Below, one piece after another: positions 44,672 to 53,443 of a DNA stretch of 64,000 bases; the first letter of the stretch is position 1, and each line of letters begins with the position of its first letter. The position numbers and the translations under genes were made by a program. The notes beneath the pieces were generated by a model. That model was not told the origin of the DNA. It did no database searches and saw only the letters and a list, made by a program, of their open reading frames with translations. Source of the stretch: an uncultured Rhodospirillales bacterium (GTDB lineage Bacteria; Pseudomonadota; Alphaproteobacteria; Acetobacterales; Acetobacteraceae); NCBI GenBank assembly GCA_903927465.1, contig CAIYMY010000194.1:1-64000 (forward strand), in the 5' to 3' direction.

Positions 44672-47056
44672 ATGACAGTGCAAGGCAAGGGCAAGGCCCG
44701 CCATTTGCCGGGTAGCGCCCGGCGGACGGAAATGCTGCATGCGCTGGAGAGTAAGCTGCTTTGGCTTTCCTCCTGGATGATCCATCACGCCAATCATATC
44801 CGCCCCAATCGGGATGGGCTGAAGGTGGGCGGGCACCAAGCGTCTTGCGCTTCCTGTATTTCCATACTGACAGCGCTTTACTTCGATATTCTGAAACCAG
44901 CCGATCGCGTGGCGGTGAAGCCGCATGCGGGGCCGGTATTCCACGCCATCAATTACCTGCTTGGGCGGCAGCAACGGGACAAGCTGGAAACGCTGCGCCA
45001 ATTCGGCGGCATCCAACCCTATCCGTCGCGCGTGAAGGACGGGTCTGAGGTTGATTTCTCCACCGGTTCGGTCGGGCTTGGTGTCGCGCTCGCTTCCTTC
45101 GGGTCGCTCGTCCAGGATTATGTGCATCTGCACCGCATGGCGCCTGAGGGTATTCCGCCTGGCCGCCATGTGGCCGTGGTGGGCGATGCCGAATTGGATG
45201 AGGGCAATATCTACGAAGCCCTGTTGGAAGGCTGGAAGCACGATATCCGCAATGTCTGGTGGGTGGTGGATTACAACCGCCAATCGCTCGATTCCGTTGT
45301 GCCGGACAGGCTTTTTGGCCGGATCGAAGGCCTGTTCCGCGACATGGGCTGGAATGTTGTCACGCTCAAATATGGCCGCAGGCTGGAAGCGGCCTTTGCG
45401 CGGCCCGATGGCGAACAACTGCGCCGCTGGATTGATGATTGCCCGAACAGCCTCTACGCCGCGTTGACCTTCCAGGGGGGTGCCGCCTGGCGCGCCGCCA
45501 TCTTGGCCGAGCTTGGCCGCGTGGCCGGTATTCGCGCCATTATTGACCCTATGTCGGATGATGAGCTTTCCGCTTTGATGACCAATCTGGGTGGGCATGA
45601 CATTGAAACCCTGACCGAGGCTTTCCGTGCCCAGGATGCCGCTGGCGATCAGCCTACTTGCTTCATTGCCTATACCATCAAGGGCATGGGCCTGCCTTTC
45701 GCCGGGCATAAGGACAACCACGCCGGGCTGATGACGAAGGAGCAGATGGAAGGCTTCCGCGCCGCCATGCGCATCCGCCCCGGCCATGAATGGGATGAAT
45801 TCGAAGGGCTTGATGTGCCCGAGGAAGAATTGCGCGACTTCCTGGCCAGCATTGATTTCGCCAAGCCTCTGTCCCCCCAGGGCCGCGCCCTGCAATCGCC
45901 CGTGATCCATGTGCCGGACCGCTTCCCCACGCCGCGCGTGCCGGCGGGGCGCAAGCACTCCACCCAGGCCGCCTTTGGCGAGATTTTGGCTGAGATCGGG
46001 CGCGGGCAGGGGGAGAATGCGGAACTTGCCAAGCGCATCGTCACCACCAGCCCGGATGTGACGGTTTCCACCAATCTCGGGCCTTGGGTGAACCGTCGCG
46101 GTATTTTTGACCGCCACAAGAAGAATGACGTGTTCCGCGATGCGAAGCTGGCCTCTGCCCAGCGCTGGGGCATGTCGCCGGAAGGTCAGCATGTGGAATT
46201 GGGCATTGCGGAACAGAATTTGTTTCTGCTGCTAGCGGGGCTGGGCTTGGCGGATCGGCTTTACGGCGCCAGGCTTTTGCCGGTGGGGACAGTCTATGAC
46301 CCCTTCGTCAATCGCGGCCTGGATGCGCTGATTTATGCCTGCTATCAGGATGCGCGGTTTCTTTTAGTTTCAACGCCTTCTGGCCTGACCTTGGCACCAG
46401 AAGGCGGCCAGCACCAAAGCGTGAATACGCCCTTGATCGGCATGGCGCAGGATAGGCTGGTTGCCTATGAACCCGCGCATGCGGATGAATTGGCGATCCT
46501 GATGCGCCACGCTTTTCATCATATGCAAAAGCCCGATGGCTCGGCCGTCTGGCTCCGGCTTTCCACACGCGGGCTGGAACAGCCCGAACGCAATCTGGAC
46601 CCGGCGGCGGTGATCGCCGGCGCGCATTGGGTGGTGCCGCCCGCACCCGGGGCGAGCTTTGCGCTGATCTATCAGGGCGCCTTGGCGCCGGAGGCCTTGG
46701 CCGCCTTCAACACCATTCGGGAAGACATCCCCGAAGCCGGACTTTTAGCCATCACCAGTCCGGACAAGCTGCATAGCGATTGGCTGGCCGCGCGGCGCAA
46801 GGCGCGGGCGGGTTTCGGCGCGCCGAGCTGGATTGAGAGCCTGCTGGCGCCGCTGGCCCCTGACGCTGCCATGGTGACAGTGCTGGATGGCCACCCGGCT
46901 GCCCATGCCTGGCTTGGTTCTGTGCGCGGGCAGAAGGTGGTGCCGCTTGGCGTGGACCGCTTTGGCCAGGCCGGTGACATCCCCGACCTTTACCGGGAAT
47001 ACGGGCTGGATGAGGCCGCCATTCTGGATGCCTGCGCCCAGGCTTTGGTTTCTTGA
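44672..47056 (+). CDS. Transketolase-like / homodimeric pyruvate dehydrogenase E1-like enzyme
   Basis: 794 residues, TPP-dependent. An N-terminal domain has VGGHQASCASCISILTALYFD and the TPP/metal motif GDAELDEGNIYEALL with the later DYNRQS. The middle and C-terminal transketolase-type pyrimidine-binding and transketolase_C domains follow (GIAEQNLFLLLAGLGL and GVDRFGQAGDIPDLY). Closest by pattern to homodimeric E1 (AceE) or a transketolase of central metabolism, but shorter than AceE. The TTG at 44654 is the track start; ATG 44672 after GGGGGA is preferred. Substrate is uncertain. Confidence 0.85.
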   Translation: MTVQGKGKARHLPGSARRTEMLHALESKLLWLSSWMIHHANHIRPNRDGLKVGGHQASCASCISILTALYFDILKPADRVAVKPHAGPVFHAINYLLGRQQRDKLETLRQFGGIQPYPSRVKDGSEVDFSTGSVGLGVALASFGSLVQDYVHLHRMAPEGIPPGRHVAVVGDAELDEGNIYEALLEGWKHDIRNVWWVVDYNRQSLDSVVPDRLFGRIEGLFRDMGWNVVTLKYGRRLEAAFARPDGEQLRRWIDDCPNSLYAALTFQGGAAWRAAILAELGRVAGIRAIIDPMSDDELSALMTNLGGHDIETLTEAFRAQDAAGDQPTCFIAYTIKGMGLPFAGHKDNHAGLMTKEQMEGFRAAMRIRPGHEWDEFEGLDVPEEELRDFLASIDFAKPLSPQGRALQSPVIHVPDRFPTPRVPAGRKHSTQAAFGEILAEIGRGQGENAELAKRIVTTSPDVTVSTNLGPWVNRRGIFDRHKKNDVFRDAKLASAQRWGMSPEGQHVELGIAEQNLFLLLAGLGLADRLYGARLLPVGTVYDPFVNRGLDALIYACYQDARFLLVSTPSGLTLAPEGGQHQSVNTPLIGMAQDRLVAYEPAHADELAILMRHAFHHMQKPDGSAVWLRLSTRGLEQPERNLDPAAVIAGAHWVVPPAPGASFALIYQGALAPEALAAFNTIREDIPEAGLLAITSPDKLHSDWLAARRKARAGFGAPSWIESLLAPLAPDAAMVTVLDGHPAAHAWLGSVRGQKVVPLGVDRFGQAGDIPDLYREYGLDEAAILDACAQALVS

Positions 47057-47140
47057 AGTCATTTTGAAATAACCTCACTTGGAAAGCGCCAAGGCATGGG
47101 CTAAAGCCCTGCCTCCGATCGCGGCGCGGCGCCGTTCGGC

Positions 47141-47225
47141 GCGGGCGTGGTGGAATTGGTAGACACGCCGGATTTAGGTTCCGGTGGCGCAAGCCTTGGG
47201 GGTTCGAGTCCCTTCGCCCGCACCA
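47141..47225 (+). tRNA. tRNA-Leu (anticodon TAG)
   Basis: An 85-nt leucine tRNA. The acceptor stem GCGGGCG pairs with CGCCCGC, followed by discriminator A and encoded CCA. The anticodon stem-loop CCGGA-TTTAGGT-TCCGG gives anticodon TAG, reading CTA. A variable arm and TTCGAGT T-loop are present, as expected for a class II tRNA. It lies between the E1-like gene and tig. Confidence 0.95.
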
Positions 47226-47277
47226 CCGGCGCCGCCGCGGCCTTTTGTTTCTCTAGCTTGGGATGGACGATCCTCCG

Positions 47278-49128
47278 ATGCAGGTTAATGAGCTCGCGCA
47301 TGAAGGTTTGAAGCGCGCCTATTCCGTGACGCTTCCGGCGGGCGATATCGCCTCAAGCCGCGAAAAGCGCCTTTCAGAAATCGCCAAGACGGTTTCGCTG
47401 CCGGGCTTCCGCCCGGGCAAGGTGCCGCTTTCCATTGTGCGCCAGCGCTACGGCACTGCCGTGATGGGTGAAGTGCTGGAAGAATCCGTGGGCGAAGCCT
47501 CCCGCAAGGTGGTCAGCGATCGTGGCCTGAAGCCCGCGCTGCAGCCAAAGATCGAGGTGACCAGCTTCCCCGATGGTGGCGATCTTGAATTCCGCATGGA
47601 ATTGGAAGTGCTGCCGGATGTGCCGATGCCCGATTTCTCCGGCATTGAACTGGAACGCATGCGCGCAGAGCCCGCGGATGCGGAAGTCCAGAAAATCCTG
47701 GAAACGCTCGCGACGCGCAATGGTGAATTGACCGATGTGAGCGATGCCCGCCCGGCTACAAAGGGTGAGGTGATGGTGTGCGATTTCGCTGGCTCTGTGG
47801 TGCCGGATTTGCTGACGAATGGCCCGGCCCTTGGTGCCGTGCCCGGCATCCCCGGCCAGGCGCCGCGCGGTTGGGAAATTGGGCTTTCGGGCGGCTTGAT
47901 GTCCGAAATCGCTGCCGTCGGCACTGATGAGGCATTGCCCTATTTCGATCTTCGCGTGAGCGGCACTGCCAGCGAAGCCGGCTGGGTGCAGGTATTTCTG
48001 GAAGGCGCCAAGGGCATTGCCGTGGCGCCGGGCGCCACGCAAAGCCTGATGGTCAGCACAAAGGTGACCGGCGGCAGCCTGCCGGAAGGCACTCAGGGCA
48101 AGCTTGGCTTCAATTTCTATAGCCTGGGCCAGGACAGCGTTGATTTCCTGGATATGCAGCGTGAGGGTTTTGATGTGACGGCCGGGCGCAGCACGCTGGC
48201 CTTCACCTTCCCCAACCAGGCTGAAATTGGCGCCTGCCGGCCGTTCATTTATCTGCATGGCATGCCGGCGGGTGCGGCGGTGGAATTCACGCTGCGCATC
48301 GGCCCGGCGCGGTTGATTGCAGGCACCGAAGAACCCGCGCTGGCGCCTTTCGCCGGTGGGTCTGCGAACGACATGCCGATTGAAGTGGGCGGCCCTGGCT
48401 TCATCCCGGGCTTCACCGAACAGATGGAAGGGATGTCCGTGGGCGATAGCCGCGATATCCAAGTGGTCTTCCCGCTGGATTACGGTTCCGCCGAATTGGC
48501 GGGCAAGCGCGCGCTTTTCTCCATAACGGCGAAAAAGCTGCAACAGCGCGTCCCGCGCGCCATTGATGATGAATTGGCAAAGACCGTGGGCCAAGCCGAT
48601 CTTGCCGGGCTTCAAGCCCAGGTGAAAGAAGGCTTGCAGCGCGAATATGATGGCATGTCGCGCATGCGGCTCAAGCGCGCGCTTCTGGACAAGCTCGCGG
48701 ATCAGGCCAGCTTCCCCGTGCCGGAAGGCATGGTGGATAGTGAATTCAGCCAGATCTGGCAGCGTGTGGAAGCCGATTTGAAGGCTGGGCGCCTCGATTC
48801 GGATGATGCAGGCAAGGATGAGGCAACTTTGCGCGACGAATATCGCGGCATAGCACAGCGTCGCATCCGGCTTGGCCTGCTGCTGTCTGAAATTGGGCGG
48901 ACCAACAACATCCAGGTGACGCCGGATGAGCTGAGCGGCGCGCTGCGTCAGGAAGCCATGCGCTACCGCGGCCAGGAACAGCAGGTGATCGAATTCTTCC
49001 GCAAGAATCCGGAAGCGATGGAAAACCTCCGCGCGCCGATTTTTGAGGAAAAGGTTGTCGATTTCATCCTGGAACTCGCCAAGGTGGCCGAGCGCCAGGT
49101 GAAGCCTGAGGAATTGTCTGAAGCCTAA
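47278..49128 (+). CDS. tig: Trigger factor with a large insertion in the PPIase domain
   Basis: 616 residues, against about 430-450 normally. The N-terminal ribosome-binding domain (about 1-150) has the signature GFRPGKVPLSIV. The FKBP-type PPIase domain begins VMVCDFAGS (169-173) and is then interrupted by about 184 extra residues (about 174-357). It resumes at FAGGSANDMPIEVGGPGFIPGFTEQMEGM (358 on). The C-terminal chaperone domain (about 430-616) is complete. The ATG at 47278 is 5 codons after the track start. The reading frame is continuous, with no stop or frameshift. It folds nascent chains at the ribosome; the insertion could add a binding surface or block PPIase activity. Confidence 0.92.
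   Translation: MQVNELAHEGLKRAYSVTLPAGDIASSREKRLSEIAKTVSLPGFRPGKVPLSIVRQRYGTAVMGEVLEESVGEASRKVVSDRGLKPALQPKIEVTSFPDGGDLEFRMELEVLPDVPMPDFSGIELERMRAEPADAEVQKILETLATRNGELTDVSDARPATKGEVMVCDFAGSVVPDLLTNGPALGAVPGIPGQAPRGWEIGLSGGLMSEIAAVGTDEALPYFDLRVSGTASEAGWVQVFLEGAKGIAVAPGATQSLMVSTKVTGGSLPEGTQGKLGFNFYSLGQDSVDFLDMQREGFDVTAGRSTLAFTFPNQAEIGACRPFIYLHGMPAGAAVEFTLRIGPARLIAGTEEPALAPFAGGSANDMPIEVGGPGFIPGFTEQMEGMSVGDSRDIQVVFPLDYGSAELAGKRALFSITAKKLQQRVPRAIDDELAKTVGQADLAGLQAQVKEGLQREYDGMSRMRLKRALLDKLADQASFPVPEGMVDSEFSQIWQRVEADLKAGRLDSDDAGKDEATLRDEYRGIAQRRIRLGLLLSEIGRTNNIQVTPDELSGALRQEAMRYRGQEQQVIEFFRKNPEAMENLRAPIFEEKVVDFILELAKVAERQVKPEELSEA
47797..48348 (+). other. Inserted beta-sandwich-like domain within trigger factor
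   Basis: About 184 residues (about 174-357 of tig) between DFAGS and FAGGSANDMP. The segment has alternating hydrophobic strands, a NGPALGAVPGIPGQAP start, PYFDLRVSGTASEAGW, and a C-terminal FIYLHGMPAGAAVEFTLRIG. This pattern resembles carbohydrate-binding-like modules of phage tail or fibre proteins in alphaproteobacteria. The comparison is from memory of such sequences; a structure prediction is needed. The boundaries are the sites where the normal FKBP chain would join. Confidence 0.75.
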
Positions 49129-49151
49129 GCCGGCACGCCGGAAAGGGCTGG

Positions 49152-49183
49152 AAAGGGCAGGGGGCAACCTCTGCCCTTTTTTT
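49152..49183 (+). terminator. Rho-independent terminator after tig
   Basis: AAAGGGCAGGGG / CCTCTGCCCTTT hairpin with a GCAA loop followed by seven T residues. The stem is about 12 bp. It ends the tig transcript 24 bases after the stop codon. Confidence 0.9.
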
Positions 49184-49308
49184 GTTCGGTAGGGCCGGTG
49201 TCAATTTTTCCCGGGAATTGAAGGGGGTGGCTTGCAGGAAGGCCAAGCCTCGCATAGGAATGACTCAAAGAGGCGTCGCGGTATCAACCGCTGCATAAAA
49301 AGGGGGGC

Positions 49309-50088
49309 GTGGTTCGGGTGTCTGATACCATCCTTGAAACGGTAGGGCTTACCAAGGAATTCCGGGGCTTCGTCGCGGTAAGCGACGTGAACCTGAATGT
49401 TCGTCGGGGTACTATCCATGGCTTGATCGGCCCGAATGGCGCCGGCAAGACCACTTGCTTTAATCTGCTGACGAAGTTCTTGCCGCCGACGCGTGGTGTC
49501 ATTCGCTATGAAGGGCGCGACATCACGGGCATGAAGGCTGCCGAAGTGGCGCGCCTTGGCCTGGTGCGGAGCTTCCAGATTTCTGCGGTGTTCCCGCATC
49601 TGACGGTGATTGAGAATGTGCGCGTGGCGTTGCAACGCGCCCGTGGCGGTTCCTTCGATTTCTGGCGTTCCGATTCGGTCTTACGCAAATTCGATACGCG
49701 GGCCGAGGAATTGCTGGCCGATGTGGGCCTGACGGAATGGATGCATCTGACGGCTGGCGAATTGCCCTATGGCCGCAAGCGCGCCTTGGAAATTGCGACC
49801 ACGCTGGCGCTTGATCCCGTGATGATGCTGCTGGATGAACCAACCGCCGGCATGGCGCATGATGATGTGGAACGCGTGGTGGCGCTGGTGAAGCGCGTAT
49901 CCGTGGGCCGCACCGTGCTGCTGGTGGAACACAATCTTCGCGTTGTGCAGGGGCTTTGCGATACCATCACCGTGCTCGCGCGCGGCAGTGTGCTGGCGGA
50001 AGGCGACTACGCCGCCGTGTCGCGCAACCCGGATGTGATTGCCGCCTATCTTGGTTCGGAAGCCCCGACGGAGGCCGCCCATGGCTGA
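49309..50088 (+). CDS. livG: Branched-chain amino acid-type ABC transporter ATP-binding protein LivG
   Basis: 259 residues. Walker A GPNGAGKTT, the LivG-type signature region ELPYGRKRALEIATTLA, and Walker B MMLLDEPTAGM. It hydrolyses ATP at the inner face of the membrane to drive import of branched-chain amino acids or related amides. The track start is a GTG close to AGGGGGG; a second GTG at 49318 is better spaced and may be the real start. It is the first gene of a livG-livF-SBP-SBP-livH-livM operon after the tig terminator. Confidence 0.9.
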   Translation: MVRVSDTILETVGLTKEFRGFVAVSDVNLNVRRGTIHGLIGPNGAGKTTCFNLLTKFLPPTRGVIRYEGRDITGMKAAEVARLGLVRSFQISAVFPHLTVIENVRVALQRARGGSFDFWRSDSVLRKFDTRAEELLADVGLTEWMHLTAGELPYGRKRALEIATTLALDPVMMLLDEPTAGMAHDDVERVVALVKRVSVGRTVLLVEHNLRVVQGLCDTITVLARGSVLAEGDYAAVSRNPDVIAAYLGSEAPTEAAHG

Positions 50089-50824
50089 TGTGATGACAGC
50101 GCCCGCCGGCGCCAAGGCCAGCACTGGCGCGCTGATGGAACTGCGCGGGCTTGAGGCTTGGTATGGCGAAAGCCACGTATTGCACGGCGTGGATATTGAT
50201 ATCCGCGAAGGCGAAGTGGTGACGTTGCTTGGGCGCAATGGCGCGGGCAAGACATCCACCTTGCGTTCCATCATGGGGCTGGTGCCGCGCCGCACCGGTT
50301 CGGTGAAGTATGATGGCAAGGAATTCGTGAATGCGCGTCCGGATGTGATTGCGCGTGCCGGCATTGCCTATTGCCCGGAGGAGCGTGGGATTTTCGCCTC
50401 GCTCGATGTCACGGAAAATCTGATGCTGCCGCCCATGGTGCGCCCGGGTGGGATGCCCTTGGATGAAATCTACACGCTATTTCCGAATTTGAAGGAACGC
50501 GCCCGCAGCCAAGGCACCAAGCTTTCGGGCGGTGAACAGCAGATGCTGGCGATTGCGCGGATTCTGCGCACCGGCGCGCGGTTGCTGCTGCTGGATGAGC
50601 CTTCGGAAGGCTTGGCGCCGGTGATTGTGCAGCAGATCGGGCGCACCATCCGCGAATTGAAGAAGCGCGGCTTTACCGTGCTGTTGGTGGAGCAGAATTT
50701 CCGCTTCGCGCAGACGGTCGCTGATCGGCATTACGTGATGGAACATGGCCGCGTGGTGGATATGGTCGCGAATGAAGACCTGAATGCCTCGCTTGATCGG
50801 TTGCATCAGTATCTTGGGGTTTAA
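50081..50824 (+). CDS. livF: Branched-chain amino acid-type ABC transporter ATP-binding protein LivF
   Basis: 247 residues. Walker A GRNGAGKTS, signature LSGGEQQML and Walker B LLLLDEPSEGLAP. It pairs with LivG. ATG 50081 overlaps the end of livG by 8 bp; the track start lies earlier inside livG. The family end ASLDRLHQYLGV is typical of LivF. Confidence 0.92.
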   Translation: MADVMTAPAGAKASTGALMELRGLEAWYGESHVLHGVDIDIREGEVVTLLGRNGAGKTSTLRSIMGLVPRRTGSVKYDGKEFVNARPDVIARAGIAYCPEERGIFASLDVTENLMLPPMVRPGGMPLDEIYTLFPNLKERARSQGTKLSGGEQQMLAIARILRTGARLLLLDEPSEGLAPVIVQQIGRTIRELKKRGFTVLLVEQNFRFAQTVADRHYVMEHGRVVDMVANEDLNASLDRLHQYLGV

Positions 50825-50874
50825 GCTTGGCTGCGCTGTTTGCCGGCGCGACAAACAAATTAGGGAGACAACAA

Positions 50875-52101
50875 ATGAGCCTTTCACGTCGGAATATCCT
50901 CGCAGGAGCAGCCGCCACCGGCGCGCTGCCACTCTCTCTCGCCCGCGCGCAGGCGGCGAATACCATTCGCATAGGTGTCATGACCGACATGTCGGGCACC
51001 TATCGCGACAATACGGGCCCGACCTCGGTCGCCGCTGCCCGTGAAGCCGCGGCGGAGTTTGGCGCAAGCCATGGCTTCCGGGTTGAAGTGATTGAAGCCG
51101 ATCACCAGAACCGCCCGGATGTCGGCGTGAACCTTGCCCGGCAATGGTATGACCAAGGTATGGACCTCATCCTTGATGTGCCGACTTCTTCCGTGGGCCT
51201 TGCTGTCTCGGGCGTCGCGCGCGAAAAGAACAAGTCTTATATTTGCGTGGGTTCTGCAACGGCTGACATGACCGGCGCGCAATGCAGCCCGAATACCATC
51301 CATTGGGCCTATGATACCTTCATGCTGGCGCGTTCCACAGGCGGCGCCACAGTGCGCGCGGGTGGTGATACCTGGTTCTTTATCACGGCTGACTATGCCT
51401 TTGGCCATGCTCTGGAGCGCGATACGGCAAACTTCGTGCGCAGTGCGGGCGGGCGTATTTTGGGGCAGGTGCGCACACCTTTCCCCGGTACCACGGATTT
51501 TTCTGCCTTCCTGCTGCAGGCGCAAGCTTCGCGCGCCAAGGTGATTGGCTTTGCGAATGCCGGCGCCGATACGCAAAATTGCGTGAAGCAGGCGGCGGAA
51601 TTCGGGCTGACGCGGCGCGGGATCAAGCTCGCTTCGCTGCTGCTTTTTGTGAATGACGTTCACGGCATGGGCCTGCAAGTGGCGCAGGGGCTGGTCTGCA
51701 CCGAAAGCTTCTATTGGGACATGAACGACAAGACCCGCGCCTGGACCGAGCGTATGCTGCGGCGCGTGCCCACCAATTACCCGAACATGATCCATGCCGG
51801 CTGCTATTCCGGCGCGCTGCACTTCCTGAAGACGGTGGCGGCGATGGGCGTGCCGGCCGCCAAGGCTTCCGGCCTTGATGTGGTGAACCGCATGAAGGCG
51901 CAGCCTTCGGATGATGATTTGTTCGGCAAGGCCACTATTCGCGCAGATGGCCGGCGCCTTATCCCCTCATACCTGTTTGAGGTGAAGACACCGGCGGAAA
52001 GCACGAAGCCATGGGATTATTACAAGCTTTTGCAAACCACAGCGGCTGAGGAAGCCTTCCGCCCGATCGGTGAAGGCGGCTGTTCCTTGGTGCGTTCGTG
52101 A
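50875..52101 (+). CDS. Periplasmic substrate-binding protein of Liv-type ABC transporter (copy 1)
   Basis: 408 residues starting MSLSRRNILAGAAATGALP, a twin-arginine-like leader ending ARAQA. The type I periplasmic binding fold has IRIGVMTDMSGTYRD, DVPTSSVGLAV and AQASRAKVIGFANAGADT. It captures branched-chain amino acids, amides or aromatic compounds. The track ORF starts 16 codons earlier; AGGGAGA precedes ATG 50875. It is followed 25 bp later by a close paralogue in the same operon. Confidence 0.92.
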   Translation: MSLSRRNILAGAAATGALPLSLARAQAANTIRIGVMTDMSGTYRDNTGPTSVAAAREAAAEFGASHGFRVEVIEADHQNRPDVGVNLARQWYDQGMDLILDVPTSSVGLAVSGVAREKNKSYICVGSATADMTGAQCSPNTIHWAYDTFMLARSTGGATVRAGGDTWFFITADYAFGHALERDTANFVRSAGGRILGQVRTPFPGTTDFSAFLLQAQASRAKVIGFANAGADTQNCVKQAAEFGLTRRGIKLASLLLFVNDVHGMGLQVAQGLVCTESFYWDMNDKTRAWTERMLRRVPTNYPNMIHAGCYSGALHFLKTVAAMGVPAAKASGLDVVNRMKAQPSDDDLFGKATIRADGRRLIPSYLFEVKTPAESTKPWDYYKLLQTTAAEEAFRPIGEGGCSLVRS

Positions 52102-52126
52102 TTTAATCAAGCAAGGGGGAAGCGTC

Positions 52127-53362
52127 ATGACAACAACAAGGCGTAGTGTTCTCGGGGGTGCTGCTGCTTGCGGCGCTGCCCTTGGTGGCTTGCCATGGCG
52201 CTCTGCCCGTGCGCAGGCCGCGAATACCATCCGCATCGGCGTGTTGAACGACATGTCCGGCCCTTACCGCGACATTAGCGGCCCCTATGGGCTGGAGTGC
52301 GCGCGTCAAGCGGTGCAGGAATTCGGCAATCGCGGCTTCAATGTCGAAATGATCAATGCCGATCACCAGAACCGTCCCGATATTGGCGTGAATATCGCGC
52401 GCCAATGGTATGACCAGGGCGTGGATATGGTGTTGGATGTGCCGACATCTTCGGTCGGTCTCGCGGTTGCCAATATCGCGCGTGAGAAGAACAAGGCCTA
52501 TGTGAATACGGGGTCCGCGACATCGGACCTGACAGGGCCGGCCTGCACACCCAATACCGTGCATTGGATGTATGACACCTATATGCTGGCGAAATCCACG
52601 GGTGGAGCGATGGTGCGCGCTGGCGGCGATAGCTGGTTCTTCATCACCGCCGATTACGCCTTCGGCCATGCTTTGGAACGTGATACCGCGAATTTTGTGC
52701 GGAATGCCGGCGGGCGGGTGATGGGGCAGGTGCGTTATCCCTTCCCGGCGACGACAGATTTCTCATCCTTCCTGGTGCAGGCGCAGGCTTCGCGCGCCAA
52801 GGTGATCGGCATGGCGAATGCCGGCGCCGATACCATCAATACGGTGAAGCAGGCGGCCGAATTCGGCATCACGCGCCGTGGCGTGAAGCTGGCTGCGTTG
52901 CTGATGTTCCTGCCGGATGTGCATGCGCTTGGCCTGCAAACCGCGCAGGGGCTGATCCTAACCGAAAGCTTCTATTGGGATCTGAATGACCGCACGCGAG
53001 CCATTTCAGAAAGGCTTCGCCCGCGCCTGCGGGATGTGCGCCCCAATATGGCTTCCATCGCGAATTACTCCGCAACGCTGCATTACCTGAAGGCGATCGC
53101 CGATATGGGTGTTGCGGCTTCCAAGGTTGCCGGTGTGGATGTTATCAATCGCATGAAGGCGCTGCCCTGCGATGATGACGCTTTCGGCGCCGGCTCCATC
53201 CGCCCGGATGGCCGCAAGCTTTGCCCTTCCTACCTGTTTGAGGTGAAGGCGCCGTCCGAAAGCCGTGGCGCTTATGATTACTACAAGCTTCTGCAGACCA
53301 CCCCGGCCGAGGAAGCTTTCCGCCCGATGAGTGAGGGCAATTGCCCCATGATCCGGGCCTGA
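52127..53362 (+). CDS. Periplasmic substrate-binding protein of Liv-type ABC transporter (copy 2)
   Basis: 411 residues beginning MTTTRRSVLGGAAACGAAL, also an RR leader, ending SARAQA. The paralogue shares long blocks with copy 1 such as DVPTSSVGLAV, ITADYAFGHALERDTANFVR and AQASRAKVIG. The substrate-lining segments differ (for example TYRDNTGP vs PYRDISGP). ATG 52127 follows AAGGGGGAAGC; the track start is 19 codons earlier. The tandem pair indicates a duplication with possible change of specificity. Confidence 0.93.
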   Translation: MTTTRRSVLGGAAACGAALGGLPWRSARAQAANTIRIGVLNDMSGPYRDISGPYGLECARQAVQEFGNRGFNVEMINADHQNRPDIGVNIARQWYDQGVDMVLDVPTSSVGLAVANIAREKNKAYVNTGSATSDLTGPACTPNTVHWMYDTYMLAKSTGGAMVRAGGDSWFFITADYAFGHALERDTANFVRNAGGRVMGQVRYPFPATTDFSSFLVQAQASRAKVIGMANAGADTINTVKQAAEFGITRRGVKLAALLMFLPDVHALGLQTAQGLILTESFYWDLNDRTRAISERLRPRLRDVRPNMASIANYSATLHYLKAIADMGVAASKVAGVDVINRMKALPCDDDAFGAGSIRPDGRKLCPSYLFEVKAPSESRGAYDYYKLLQTTPAEEAFRPMSEGNCPMIRA

Positions 53363-53395
53363 TATGACACAAATGTTATCCACTTCGCGCCCCGC

Positions 53396-53413
53396 CCATG
53401 GCATCCGCCATGG
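53396..53413 (+). other. Hairpin between second binding protein and livH
   Basis: CCATGGC and GCCATGG form a perfect 7-bp stem around ATCC in the 81-bp gap between the second binding-protein gene and livH. No T-tract follows. In ABC operons such hairpins often stabilise the abundant binding-protein message relative to the permease; here that is only a possibility. Confidence 0.4.
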
Positions 53414-53443
53414 CGCGTCGGTGCCCTGAGGGAAAATCTCCGC

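Noticed and set aside
44546-46192. 548-aa ORF antisense to the E1-like gene
   Set aside because: Shadow frame; no recognisable motif, while the opposite strand has TPP motifs.
47797-48348. tig insertion as an assembly chimera or frameshift artefact
   Set aside because: The frame is open through the full insert, both junctions are in frame and fall at a surface loop of the FKBP fold, and base composition matches the rest. An assembly artefact would not normally fulfil all of these, though resequencing is still advisable.
47374-49167. 597-aa ORF antisense to tig
   Set aside because: It is a shadow of the real tig gene in a GC-rich genome; the protein is His/Arg/Ala-rich without domains, and the tig motifs are on the plus strand.
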